In this document: one piece after another, positions 35,180 through 43,487 of the stretch | Layout: every line of letters begins with the position of its first letter | How positions within the stretch are numbered: position 1 is the stretch's first letter | Source: Rhodopirellula islandica | GTDB taxonomy: Bacteria; Planctomycetota; Planctomycetia; Pirellulales; Pirellulaceae | NCBI RefSeq assembly: GCF_001027925.1 | Contig: NZ_LECT01000003.1 | Location: forward strand, 20,825 to 84,824 | Reading direction: 5' to 3' | Length of the DNA stretch: 64,000 bases | Made by a program: the position numbers and the translations under genes | Notes under the pieces: generated by a model | What the model saw: the letters and a program-made list of their open reading frames with translations, nothing else | Databases searched by the model: none | What the model was told of the DNA's origin: nothing

Positions 35180-37270
35180 GTACTGGAAGCTGTCCGCGTC
35201 TTCTTGGGGAGCTGCTTGGTAGCCGTAGGGTTCCATGCTGCTTCCTGCTCGGCCTTGGCTGAGGCTTCGTACGGCTCCGGAGTAGCCGAACATCTCTTTG
35301 AGTGGAGCGTGGGCAGTGATCACGGTCATGGCTCCACGGCTTTCGGTGGAGGCGATGATGGCGCGGCGTTGCTGCAGGTCGCCCACGATCTCCCCCATGT
35401 AGTCTTCTGGCGTGGTGACTTCGACTCGCATGACGGGTTCGAGTAGCACGGGGCCTGCCGCTTGCAGTCCGCTTTCAAAGGCGTCGCCGGCAGCGATTCG
35501 GAAGGCAACTTCGTCGCTGCCTTCTTCTGCCATTTCCGCGTCCAGCACATCGATTCGGACGCCCGAGAGCGGGAAGCCAGCGATCATCCCGCCGCCTTCT
35601 GCTCGGTCGCGGAGTTCTTCGATGGCGGCGCTACGGACGGCGTTGGGGAGGCCGACGTCGGGCGGGAGTCGGTCGAACACGACGACAGGGTCGGATGGGG
35701 TTTCGGTGGGGCTGATCTTCACTTTCAGGCGAGCGAACATTTGTGTGGATCCGACCACTCGGTTGCATTGGCCGACGATTTCGGCTTTGCCGCCGATGGT
35801 TTCACGGTAGTTCACGCGAGGTTTGTAGAACTTGACGTTCAATCCGAAGTCGCGAGTCAGGCGGTGCTGGATGACCTCGAGATGGAGTTCGCCCATCCCG
35901 CTGATGATCGTTTGCCCGATCTCTTCGTTGTCGATCGCTCGGAAGGTTGGGTCCTGTCGGCGGAGCATGTCGAGTGTTTCTTCGAGTTTCTTTCGGTCGG
36001 CAGTGCTCTCCGGTTCGATTGCCATGGACAACACTGTTTCGGCGAACTTGATGCTGGGCAGTTCGATCGTCTCTTTGGTGTCGCAAACGGTGTCGCCTGT
36101 GATGGCAAATCGGGGGCCGATCACGCAGCAGATGTCGCCTGCACCGACGGAGTCCACTTGTCCGTCGCGTTCCTTTTTGGAGGCGTGGATTTGCCAGATT
36201 TGGGCGATGTTTTCCTTTTTGTCTCGGTTGGGGCACTGCACCCGTGAGTTTTGTTTGAGCTCCCCGCTGTAGATCCGGATCCAGTAGTTGTCGCCCGTTT
36301 TGGCGGGCAGGATCTTGAAGACGAGTCCGCAGAAAGGCTCTTTGGGGTCTGGGTTTCGCGAGAGCGTTTGGTCTGGTTTTTTGGGGTCGTGGCCTTCAAC
36401 GGGCGGGCGGTCCAGGGGGCTGGGCAGGAAGTTTCCGACGCCGGTCATCAGGGGTTGGACTCCGATGCCATGCAGTGCCGAGCCGCAGAAGACGGGTTGG
36501 ATGATTCGTTCCAGGCAGCCGTGTCGGAGTGCTGCCAGGATGACTTCGCGAGGGATTTCCTTTTCCTCCATCGCGAGGGCCATGGCCTCTTCGCTGATTT
36601 CGTAGACCGCCTCCATCATCTGTTCTCGCCAGATTGCAGCGTCGTCGGCGAGTTCGGCGGGCAGTTCGGTCTCTGTGATCTGCTTGCCTTCCGTTTCTGG
36701 GTCGAACTGCAGGAGTTTCATGTCGACCAGGTCGATCACGCCGCGGAACGGGTTGTCGACGTGGGCGGGGCCTTCTCCGACCGGCAGTTCCACCGCGACT
36801 GGTCGCCCGCCGAGTCGTGGTCCGATGTCGTTGAAGACGGTCTCGAAGCTGGCGCCTTCGCGGTCCATTTTGTTGATGAAGACGATCCGTGGGACTTCGT
36901 AGCGGTCGGCCTGGCGCCAGACGGTCTCGCTTTGGGCTTCCACGCCTTCACGGGCAGAGAAGACCACCACGGCCCCGTCGAGGACTCGGAGGCAGCGTTC
37001 CACTTCGGCGGTGAAGTCAACGTGTCCGGGCGTGTCGAGGAGGTTGATGTTGTAGTCGCCCCAGGCGTACTTCACGCAGGCGCTGAAGATCGTGATGCCG
37101 CGTTCTTGTTCCTCGGGGTCGTCATCGGTGTCGGTGGTGCCGTGGTCCACTCGGCCGACCCGGTGTTTCGCCCCGCTGAGGTAAAGCATTCGCTCAGTGA
37201 CGGTGGTTTTCCCCGCGTCGATGTGGGCGATGATACCGATGTTGCGAATCTTGGATATGTCGGCGGCCAT
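35177..37270 (-). CDS. fusA: Translation elongation factor G
   Basis: EF-G moves tRNAs and mRNA through the ribosome after peptide bond formation. From the ATG at 37270 the product is 697 aa with G1 AHIDAGKTT, G2 ERGITI, G3 DTPGHVDF and G4 NKMD, and domains II-V. Switch I reads TTDTDDDPEEQERGITIFSA, which differs from the classic EF-G1 DWMEQEQERGITITSA; this suggests the spdEFG class known from spirochaetes, planctomycetes and deltaproteobacteria (inference). It follows rpsG by 143 bp that contain a terminator-like hairpin. The ORF is open to 37351 but the extra part spans the hairpin. Confidence 0.94.
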   Translation of the reverse strand: MAADISKIRNIGIIAHIDAGKTTVTERMLYLSGAKHRVGRVDHGTTDTDDDPEEQERGITIFSACVKYAWGDYNINLLDTPGHVDFTAEVERCLRVLDGAVVVFSAREGVEAQSETVWRQADRYEVPRIVFINKMDREGASFETVFNDIGPRLGGRPVAVELPVGEGPAHVDNPFRGVIDLVDMKLLQFDPETEGKQITETELPAELADDAAIWREQMMEAVYEISEEAMALAMEEKEIPREVILAALRHGCLERIIQPVFCGSALHGIGVQPLMTGVGNFLPSPLDRPPVEGHDPKKPDQTLSRNPDPKEPFCGLVFKILPAKTGDNYWIRIYSGELKQNSRVQCPNRDKKENIAQIWQIHASKKERDGQVDSVGAGDICCVIGPRFAITGDTVCDTKETIELPSIKFAETVLSMAIEPESTADRKKLEETLDMLRRQDPTFRAIDNEEIGQTIISGMGELHLEVIQHRLTRDFGLNVKFYKPRVNYRETIGGKAEIVGQCNRVVGSTQMFARLKVKISPTETPSDPVVVFDRLPPDVGLPNAVRSAAIEELRDRAEGGGMIAGFPLSGVRIDVLDAEMAEEGSDEVAFRIAAGDAFESGLQAAGPVLLEPVMRVEVTTPEDYMGEIVGDLQQRRAIIASTESRGAMTVITAHAPLKEMFGYSGAVRSLSQGRAGSSMEPYGYQAAPQEDADSFQY

Positions 37271-37315
37271 GGCGAGTCGGTGCGGTGGGAAGCGGTTTGG
37301 GGCGGGTGCGCAAAG

Positions 37316-37347
37316 AAAAATCGCGATCCGGCAGAGCCGAATCGCGA
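37316..37347 (-). terminator. Intrinsic-terminator-like hairpin between rpsG and fusA
   Basis: On the minus strand TCGCGATTCGGC-TCT-GCCGGATCGCGA forms a 12-bp stem with one T-G wobble and a 3-nt loop, followed at once by TTTTT (37320-37316). It ends 45 bp before the fusA start. It has the shape of a strong intrinsic terminator or attenuator in the fusA leader. Confidence 0.7.
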
Positions 37348-37413
37348 CCAATTGTGAACGTTAGAGGGCGTTGCGCGTAGCGGCTGAATATGAATTCAGA
37401 CGTTCGCGGCAGA

Positions 37414-37887
37414 TCACCAAGCGAAGTGAGCGAATGCCTTGTTGGCGTCAGCCATGCGGTGCGTGTTTTCGCGTTTGGTGTAAGCGGCGCCTTCTTTCTT
37501 GAAGCCAGCCAGCAGTTCATCGGCCAGTTTCAAGGCCATTGGGCGGCCCTTTTTGTCGCGGACAGCGGACAGGATCCAGCGAATCGCGAGGCTCTGTTGG
37601 CGAGCCTTGTTGACTTGCATTGGGACCTGGTAGCTGGCACCACCGACTCGCTTGCTGCGAACTTCGATGTAAGGCTTGATGTTTTCCAGGGCTGCTTCGA
37701 AGACTTCGATGGGAGTCTCTTCGCCTTCGTGGCGTTTGCCAATCTCATCCAGGGCATCGTAGAAGACTCGCTGAGCGGTGGTCTTCTTTCCGTCCAGCAT
37801 CAAGCAATTGATGAATTTGCTAGCCAGCAACGAGTGGTGCCGCGGGTCGCCTTTGAGTTGCGAGCGGCTGGAAGTGATGCGTCCCAT
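37414..37887 (-). CDS. rpsG: 30S ribosomal protein S7
   Basis: S7 nucleates the 30S head and lies near the E site. The 157-aa protein has the usual [21 protein letters not shown] and the [25 protein letters not shown] signature, ending [15 protein letters not shown]. It follows rpsL with 74 bp between them. Confidence 0.98.
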   Translation of the reverse strand: MGRITSSRSQLKGDPRHHSLLASKFINCLMLDGKKTTAQRVFYDALDEIGKRHEGEETPIEVFEAALENIKPYIEVRSKRVGGASYQVPMQVNKARQQSLAIRWILSAVRDKKGRPMALKLADELLAGFKKEGAAYTKRENTHRMADANKAFAHFAW

Positions 37888-37961
37888 GAATGTCAGATCG
37901 AGCTACGAAGGGAATGGGTGGGTTGGAAACGACGGATGCCGAGAAGAGGAAAGCCGAAGCT

Positions 37962-38327
37962 TTACTTCTTGGCTCCGTAACGGCTGCGGGATTGCTTGCG
38001 GCCATCGACACCCAGTGCATCGCGTGAACCGCGAACAACTTGGTAACGAACACCGGGCAAATCGCGAACGCGGCCACCGCGAACGAGCACGATCGAGTGC
38101 TCTTGCAGGTTGTGGCCTTCGCCGGGGATGTAAACCGTGACTTCTTTGCCGTTGCTCAATCGAACCCGGGTGATTTTCCGCAGAGCCGAGTTTGGCTTCT
38201 TGGGGGTCATGGTCCGGACTTGCAGGCAAACACCCTGTTTTTGAGGGCATTTCTCGAGAACCGGCGACTTGCTCTGGCTCTTCTTCTGCTTCCGGTTTTT
38301 GCGGACGAGTTGATTGATGGTTGGCAT
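37962..38327 (-). CDS. rpsL: 30S ribosomal protein S12
   Basis: S12 shapes the decoding centre. The 121-aa protein is of nearly normal length, starting [20 protein letters not shown], with [19 protein letters not shown] and [14 protein letters not shown]. The loop Lys residues linked to streptomycin response ([10 protein letters not shown] region) are present. It is first in the str operon. Confidence 0.98.
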   Translation of the reverse strand: MPTINQLVRKNRKQKKSQSKSPVLEKCPQKQGVCLQVRTMTPKKPNSALRKITRVRLSNGKEVTVYIPGEGHNLQEHSIVLVRGGRVRDLPGVRYQVVRGSRDALGVDGRKQSRSRYGAKK

Positions 38328-38396
38328 GAAAACAATGCAATTGAACGGTGATGTGTCGCGGCACGCAACTTGGGCCGAGATTTTTGCAAGCGGCGA

Positions 38397-38424
38397 AGTA
38401 TGGCGGCTGTGCCATTTCTGTCAA
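38397..38424 (-). promoter_or_regulatory. Promoter of the str operon (rpsL-rpsG-fusA)
   Basis: A perfect TTGACA -35 (38419-38424) and CATACT -10 (38397-38402) lie 16 bp apart on the minus strand, about 70 bp upstream of rpsL. An alternative -10 of ATACTT gives 17 bp spacing. The rest of 38425-38676 shows no gene. Confidence 0.65.
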
Positions 38425-38676
38425 GGCCGAAATGCGGTTGAAACGCATTCTGGTGGCATTCTGGGGCGTTTGCAAGGACTCCCCATCCCGATGTCGTGAC
38501 AAAGCTTCGCGAATCGCGTGGCTTCGAATGAATCTCTTTTCGTCTGGGTGTGGAGTGTTCCCCAGTTTTCTTCGCTGTGGCAGGATGATTTGCCGAGGAA
38601 ACAGGTCTCGTTGTAGAACGATTGTCCTTGCCGTCGCCACCATCCATGTTTTTTGCTTTTGACTCTTGGTGACCTT

Positions 38677-39579
38677 GTGAACCAGCCTCGCGAAATCCTT
38701 TCGTCACCGAAGTGGCCGCTTTCGGTCGGGGCTCCGGTCTGGGCCTGCGACGGTTGGGCTGGCGTGGTTTATCCCTCCAAGACCCCGCGGAGCGAATGGC
38801 TTGCGTGGTACACGCGGACGTTCAACACCGTCGAGGGAAATAGCACGTTTTATGCGGTCCCCAGCGAGTCCACTTTTCGCGGTTGGGCCGAGCAGGCAGC
38901 TGAGGGATTTGAGTTTTGCTTCAAATTTCCCAAGCGAATCTCCCACGACAGCATGCTGCAGGACTGTGACGAGGAAGTGCGAGAATTCTTATCGCGGTTG
39001 CGAGTGATTGCCCAAGCGGATCGGTTGGGGCCGACGTTCTTGCAGTTGGGGCCCCAGTTTGGTCCGGATCGGTTGCCAGTGCTGGCTCGGTTTCTCCGCC
39101 GTTTGCCGCGTGAATTGCCCTGGGCGGTTGAGTTGCGGCATCACGATTGGTTTGATTCCGGGGACCAGGAAGCACGCGTGAACGAGCTTCTGAGAGACCT
39201 GCAAATTGACAAGGTCACCTTCGACAGTCGGCCGCTGTTTCAATCGCCGCCAGAAGATGCCATCGAAGAAAAGTCGCAGGTTCGCAAGCCACAAACGCCG
39301 GTTCGGCAAACCGTCACTGGTCAGCGTCCAATGCTTCGCATCGTGGGACGCAATCGAATTGAATTGACTCAATCGTTTCTGGATCAATGGTTGCCGATCT
39401 TGGTCGGCTGGGTGGAGGCGGGGTTGCGTCCGATCGTGTTCACTCACACGCCTGATGATCGCTTGGCACCTCGGTTTGCTGAGTTGTTGCTCGCAAAATT
39501 GGCCGGCGAGATGCCCGGTGTGGACTTCACCCTGCCCCGCCCTCCACAATCTCCCGAACAACTTTCGCTGCTGGATTGA
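38677..39579 (+). CDS. DUF72 domain protein (TIM-barrel, YecE-like)
   Basis: The 300-aa protein has the DUF72 pattern: near the N-terminus GWAGVVYPSKTPRSEWLAWYTRTFNTVEGNSTFY in pieces (GWAG, YP, L..Y...F..VE.NSTFY), then FKFPKRISH, FLQLGPQFGPDRL and WAVELRHHDWF. The middle segment (residues 200-230) is charged and less conserved. The biochemical role of this family is not known; a phosphohydrolase or nuclease activity has been guessed from its fold. The GTG at 38677 follows GGTGA and is preferred to the TTG at 38653. It shares an intergenic region with rpsL. Confidence 0.8.
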   Translation: MNQPREILSSPKWPLSVGAPVWACDGWAGVVYPSKTPRSEWLAWYTRTFNTVEGNSTFYAVPSESTFRGWAEQAAEGFEFCFKFPKRISHDSMLQDCDEEVREFLSRLRVIAQADRLGPTFLQLGPQFGPDRLPVLARFLRRLPRELPWAVELRHHDWFDSGDQEARVNELLRDLQIDKVTFDSRPLFQSPPEDAIEEKSQVRKPQTPVRQTVTGQRPMLRIVGRNRIELTQSFLDQWLPILVGWVEAGLRPIVFTHTPDDRLAPRFAELLLAKLAGEMPGVDFTLPRPPQSPEQLSLLD

Positions 39580-39631
39580 GCCAATCTGTTGCGGCGCACT
39601 TTCAATCGGCTTCTCCTCTCAGGGTTTTCTC

Positions 39632-40420
39632 ATGCAACATCTGGATGTTCGAATTCACAACAACGTGGCAACCGTGTTGATGGATCGGCCGGAAAAGCAT
39701 GGCGCGCTCAGTCCCGGGTTGCTGTTTGATCTCAACGAAGCTCTCGGTGATGTGCATCAAGAGAAGCGTGTTCGGGCGGTCGTGCTGTCCTCGCGAGGTG
39801 ATCACTTTTGCTCGGGAGTTGACCTGCAAGTGTTCCAACAGATCGCGGATTTGCCCGAGTCCGAGCGGATGCAGCAATGGTTCGAATACTGGCGAGCGGT
39901 TTCCGAGACCTGCGAGAAGATGCTGCGATTCCCCAAGCCCATCATCGCGGCGGTGGACGGCGCCGCGATTGGAGCCGGTTTCGCCCTGATGCTGGCGTCG
40001 GACCTGTGCGTTGCCAGCAAGCGAGCGACCTTCGCTGCTGACGCCGCTCGCCGTGGCTTGGTCGGAGGCGTGACGACGGCGTTGTTGTCCTTTCGGGTTG
40101 GCGCGGCCGCCGCTGCCAGGCTGACTTTGGCGGGCGAAACCATTGATGCCAACGAAGCCCAACGCTTGAATTTGCTGTGCCAATCGCCGGTGGTGTCGGA
40201 CCAAGTTTGGGTGGTGGCCAGCGAGTGGGCGGCGCGCTGCAGCGAAGGGCCTTCCGAAGCCGTCCAGGCGTCCAAGCGATTGCTCAATGAAAGCGTCGGC
40301 GAAGCGTTGCTGACTCAGATCTCGGCCGCGGCCGCGGACAGTGCGTCCGCTTGCACGACGGAATCCGCCGCCGAAGGGGTTGCCGCGTTCCTGGAAAAAC
40401 GCAAGCCAAGCTGGCCGTAG
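39632..40420 (+). CDS. Enoyl-CoA hydratase/isomerase family protein
   Basis: A crotonase-fold enzyme of 262 aa. RPEKHGALSPGLLFDL, SSRGDHFCSGVDL (the first oxyanion-hole strand), and KPIIAAVDGAAIGAGFALMLASDLCVAS (second oxyanion part) are all there. The catalytic Glu positions of classic enoyl-CoA hydratases are not obvious (DAARRGLVGG replaces the usual PE.GLG), so the reaction may be isomerisation or another CoA chemistry. The ATG at 39632 is the canonical MQHLDV start. It lies 52 bp after the DUF72 gene in the same direction. Confidence 0.85.
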   Translation: MQHLDVRIHNNVATVLMDRPEKHGALSPGLLFDLNEALGDVHQEKRVRAVVLSSRGDHFCSGVDLQVFQQIADLPESERMQQWFEYWRAVSETCEKMLRFPKPIIAAVDGAAIGAGFALMLASDLCVASKRATFAADAARRGLVGGVTTALLSFRVGAAAAARLTLAGETIDANEAQRLNLLCQSPVVSDQVWVVASEWAARCSEGPSEAVQASKRLLNESVGEALLTQISAAAADSASACTTESAAEGVAAFLEKRKPSWP

Positions 40421-40669
40421 TTGGCTGGTGGATAGCTGGGCTGCGTCAACTAGGTGGAGGATTGCCGCGTTTTCATAACCCGACGCGTGACGGCCTGTTG
40501 ATTGAATCCTAACCCATAGCGTGAGCGAGGGATCGCAACGAGCCTGTGGGTCCCTCGCTCACGCATCGGGTTGTGAACTCGAGTGAATCAACAAGCCGGT
40601 GAGCGAGGGAATCAACGCAACTCGATTCCGCTTCGGGTTATGACGGAGAGCTAGTTGGCGAGGTACCAG
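40421..40669. repeat. 249-bp gap holding a nested palindromic repeat
   Basis: GCGTGAGCGAGGGA (40519-40532) and its complement (40551-40564) make a perfect 14-bp stem, nested inside TAACCC...GGGTTA and TGTTGATT...AATCAACA arms. The unit spans about 40476-40642 and has a further GTGAGCGAGGGA copy. No gene is seen. The two flanking genes are convergent. Confidence 0.65.
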
Positions 40670-41332
40670 TCAGATGCGTTTGCGGTAGCAAACTCGGTAG
40701 ACCGGAATGCCCATCTTGCGACTGCGGCGTTCGAAGTGGGTGTGGAAGTCCAGGTCGTGGGTGGATTCCCGCTGAGTTTCCGGCAACGGCACGCCCAGTT
40801 CCGGTGCGATTTCGGCGATCAATTCCACGGTCAGCTCAAAGTAATCCAACACGTCCGTCCAGAAATGCAGCCGGCCGCCGACGCGGAGGCAGCGACTGAA
40901 GTTGAGAATGTTGTCGTGACTGAGGACGCGACGTTTTCGGTGCCGTTTTTTCCACCACGGATCGGGGAAGTAAACATGAACGGCTTCCAGCGATCCGTCT
41001 TCGATTCGTTTGCCCTCGTCGGTGACCGCAAACAGCGGGGTGGCGTCGCCGGCCAGCATCTTTGCGTTGGCTCGCTCTCGTTTGGCCAGCCTGGCGGCGG
41101 CGTGAGCGGCGTATTTGCGAGCGATTTCGATCCCGAAGTAATTGTGCTCGGGGCGACGATCGGATTCCGTCTGAATGAACAGCCCTTTCCCGCTGCCGAC
41201 TTCGATTTCCAGCGGTTGATCGTTGCCGAATAGCGATTGGCTGTTGATCACTGCCGGCAAATCCTCGGGCGTTTTCAGCCAGGAATCCAGGTCCAAGGCG
41301 GGGTTGGGTTTTCGGAGGGCGGCGCGAGGCAT
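40670..41332 (-). CDS. trmB: tRNA (guanine-N7-)-methyltransferase
   Basis: TrmB methylates G46 in the variable loop of tRNAs with S-adenosylmethionine. The 220-aa protein has the SAM motif EIEVGSGKGLFI, GIEIARKYA, a GDA and the family signature VYFPDPWWKKRHRKRR followed by FW.TDVLDYFE. It is divergent from the hemD-hemE gene with 133 bp between the starts. Confidence 0.95.
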   Translation of the reverse strand: MPRAALRKPNPALDLDSWLKTPEDLPAVINSQSLFGNDQPLEIEVGSGKGLFIQTESDRRPEHNYFGIEIARKYAAHAAARLAKRERANAKMLAGDATPLFAVTDEGKRIEDGSLEAVHVYFPDPWWKKRHRKRRVLSHDNILNFSRCLRVGGRLHFWTDVLDYFELTVELIAEIAPELGVPLPETQRESTHDLDFHTHFERRSRKMGIPVYRVCYRKRI

Positions 41333-41465
41333 GCGAACGAAGCTGTTGAGGGAAAGGCGAAAGACGGTCTGCCGTCATCGTAACGCGACGCAAAATCTCT
41401 ACAATCTTGCCTTCCCGCTTTCTTCCCGGCTCGATTTGCCTCCCCCTAACGGATCCAGCACCTGC

Positions 41466-43487
41466 ATGGCTGCGACGACAAATAATTTCGATGGACTTCG
41501 CGTGGCCGCTTTGGAAAGCCGACGGGCCGACGACATGACGCGGCTGATCAGCAAATTCGGGGGCGACGCCTTTGTCAGCCCATCGATGCGGGAGGTGCCG
41601 ATCGAACCCAATCGGGCGGCGATCGACTTTGCCTATCGGATCATCACGGGCGACATCAGCATCGTGATTTTGATGACCGGCGTGGGATTTCGGTACCTGC
41701 TCAAAGCCACCGAAAAGCACGTCGAACAACAGCGTCTGATCGATGCTCTCAGCGATATCACGACGATCTGCCGGGGCCCGAAACCGGTGGCGGTGATGCG
41801 AGAGTTTGGACTGAAGCCCACTCACCGCGTGCCGGAGCCGAACACCTGGCGGGAACTGTTGCAAACCATTGACGCTGGCATCCCCATCGCCAATCAGACA
41901 ATCGGAATCCAAGAGTACGGCGTCAGCAACACGCAGTTGATCGCCGGCTTGGAAGCTCGCGGTGCGATCGCCGAATCGGTCAAAGTTTACGGCTGGGAAT
42001 TCCCCGAAGACACACAGCCTCTGAAGGCCAACACGCTGGCGCTCGCGGAAGGCGAACGAGACATCTTGCTGGTCACGAGTGCTCACCAAGTCGTCAACTT
42101 GCTCCGCATGGGCGAAGAACTCGGGATCACCGATTCACTTCGTGAGGGGTTGTCCAAGACGGCGATCGTGTCGATCGGGCCCACCACCAGCGACATGTTG
42201 CGAGAGCATGATCTGGCCATCGCGATGGAACCGTCGCATCCCAAGATGGGGCACCTGGTCAGTGAGGCGGCTCGCGATGCCAAACGCTTGGTCGACGAGG
42301 TTCGATCTGAATCGTCGGCCACTCGAACGCCCAACTCTCAAACGTCTGTCTCTCTGCGGGCAGATGATTCCAGTCTCATTTCTGCTAGCAAGACGCCCAT
42401 GCCTGCCATCGATGACCACCCCTCCCAGTCCAGTTTGTTCATGCGTGCCTGTCGTGGTGAGCCCACGCCTCGCACACCGGTTTGGATGATGCGGCAAGCC
42501 GGTCGCTACATGCAGGAGTACCGCGCCGTTCGTTCGCAGCAATCGTTTTTGGAACTCTGCGCCAATCCCAAGTTGTGCAGCGAAGTGATGTGCACCGCGG
42601 TCGAAAAGCTCGATGTCGACGCGGCAATCATCTTTTCGGACTTGTTGCCGATTTTGGTCCCGATGGGATTCGATTTGGAGTTCGTCAAAGGCGACGGCCC
42701 AGTCATCCACAATCCGGTTCGTTCGGCGGCGGATGTGGACCGGGTCAAAGGCCTCGACAACCCGCAGGACCTCGGCTTCGTCTATGAGACGGTCAAGCAA
42801 ACGCGAGCGGACCTGCCCGAAGGCATCCCGTTGATCGGATTCGCGGGGGCTCCGTTCACTCTGGCCAGTTATGCCATTGAAGGTGGGGGCAGCCGGCAAT
42901 ACAGCAGCACGAAAGCTTTGATGCGTGCTGCCGATGGTGGCTGGGCCGCACTGATGGATCGTTTGACCGACGCGATCATCGTTTATCTGAATGAGCAGGT
43001 TGCCGCCGGAGCCCAGTGTGTGCAATTGTTCGACAGTTGGGCGGGTTGTTTGTCACCAGCCGACTACCGCGAATTTGTGTTGCCATGGATGAAACGCATT
43101 TTGGAAGGCGTGACTCCCGGCGTGCCCTTGATCAACTTTGCAACCGGCAATCCGGAGTTGTTGCCCTTGCTGCGTGGCGATCGTCGCACCGTGGTGGGAG
43201 TCGATTGGCGAATCGAACTGGATGTGGCTTGGAAACGTGTTGGGCATGACATCTCCGTCCAAGGCAACTTGGACCCGTCGGTGTTGCTGACCGATGCCAA
43301 GACCATTCGCGCGGCAGTGCAAGATGTTTTGAACAAGGCCGGCGGTCGACCCGGACACATCTTCAATCTCGGCCATGGCGTGTTGCAGCAAACGCCGGTT
43401 GAGAATGCCATTGAGTTGGTCAAGGCCGTGAAAGAACTCTCGGTGCGAGATGATTTCTCAGCCGAAGATGGTGGAACGGATTCGTGA
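41466..43487 (+). CDS. hemE: Fused uroporphyrinogen-III synthase / uroporphyrinogen decarboxylase (HemD-HemE)
   Basis: One continuous reading frame of 673 aa covers two steps of heme synthesis. Residues 1-280 look like HemD: VAALESRRADDMTRLISKFGG, ILMTGVGFRYLL and a final SIGPTTSDMLREHDL. After a 40-residue Ser/Thr-rich linker comes full-length HemE with RTPVWMMRQAGRYMQEYR, IIFSDLLPI, GFAGAPFTLASY, DSWAGCLSP and NLGHGVLQQTPVENA. Internal Met codons in the linker (MPAIDDHP, MRACRGE) might also start a separate HemE. The start at 41466 is the first Met before homologous sequence. It overlaps the next gene by 4 bp. Confidence 0.85.
   Translation: MAATTNNFDGLRVAALESRRADDMTRLISKFGGDAFVSPSMREVPIEPNRAAIDFAYRIITGDISIVILMTGVGFRYLLKATEKHVEQQRLIDALSDITTICRGPKPVAVMREFGLKPTHRVPEPNTWRELLQTIDAGIPIANQTIGIQEYGVSNTQLIAGLEARGAIAESVKVYGWEFPEDTQPLKANTLALAEGERDILLVTSAHQVVNLLRMGEELGITDSLREGLSKTAIVSIGPTTSDMLREHDLAIAMEPSHPKMGHLVSEAARDAKRLVDEVRSESSATRTPNSQTSVSLRADDSSLISASKTPMPAIDDHPSQSSLFMRACRGEPTPRTPVWMMRQAGRYMQEYRAVRSQQSFLELCANPKLCSEVMCTAVEKLDVDAAIIFSDLLPILVPMGFDLEFVKGDGPVIHNPVRSAADVDRVKGLDNPQDLGFVYETVKQTRADLPEGIPLIGFAGAPFTLASYAIEGGGSRQYSSTKALMRAADGGWAALMDRLTDAIIVYLNEQVAAGAQCVQLFDSWAGCLSPADYREFVLPWMKRILEGVTPGVPLINFATGNPELLPLLRGDRRTVVGVDWRIELDVAWKRVGHDISVQGNLDPSVLLTDAKTIRAAVQDVLNKAGGRPGHIFNLGHGVLQQTPVENAIELVKAVKELSVRDDFSAEDGGTDS

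Noticed and set aside
42135..43025. 296-aa minus-strand ORF over hemDE
   Set aside because: Antisense to the HemE domain and its linker, with no domain of its own.
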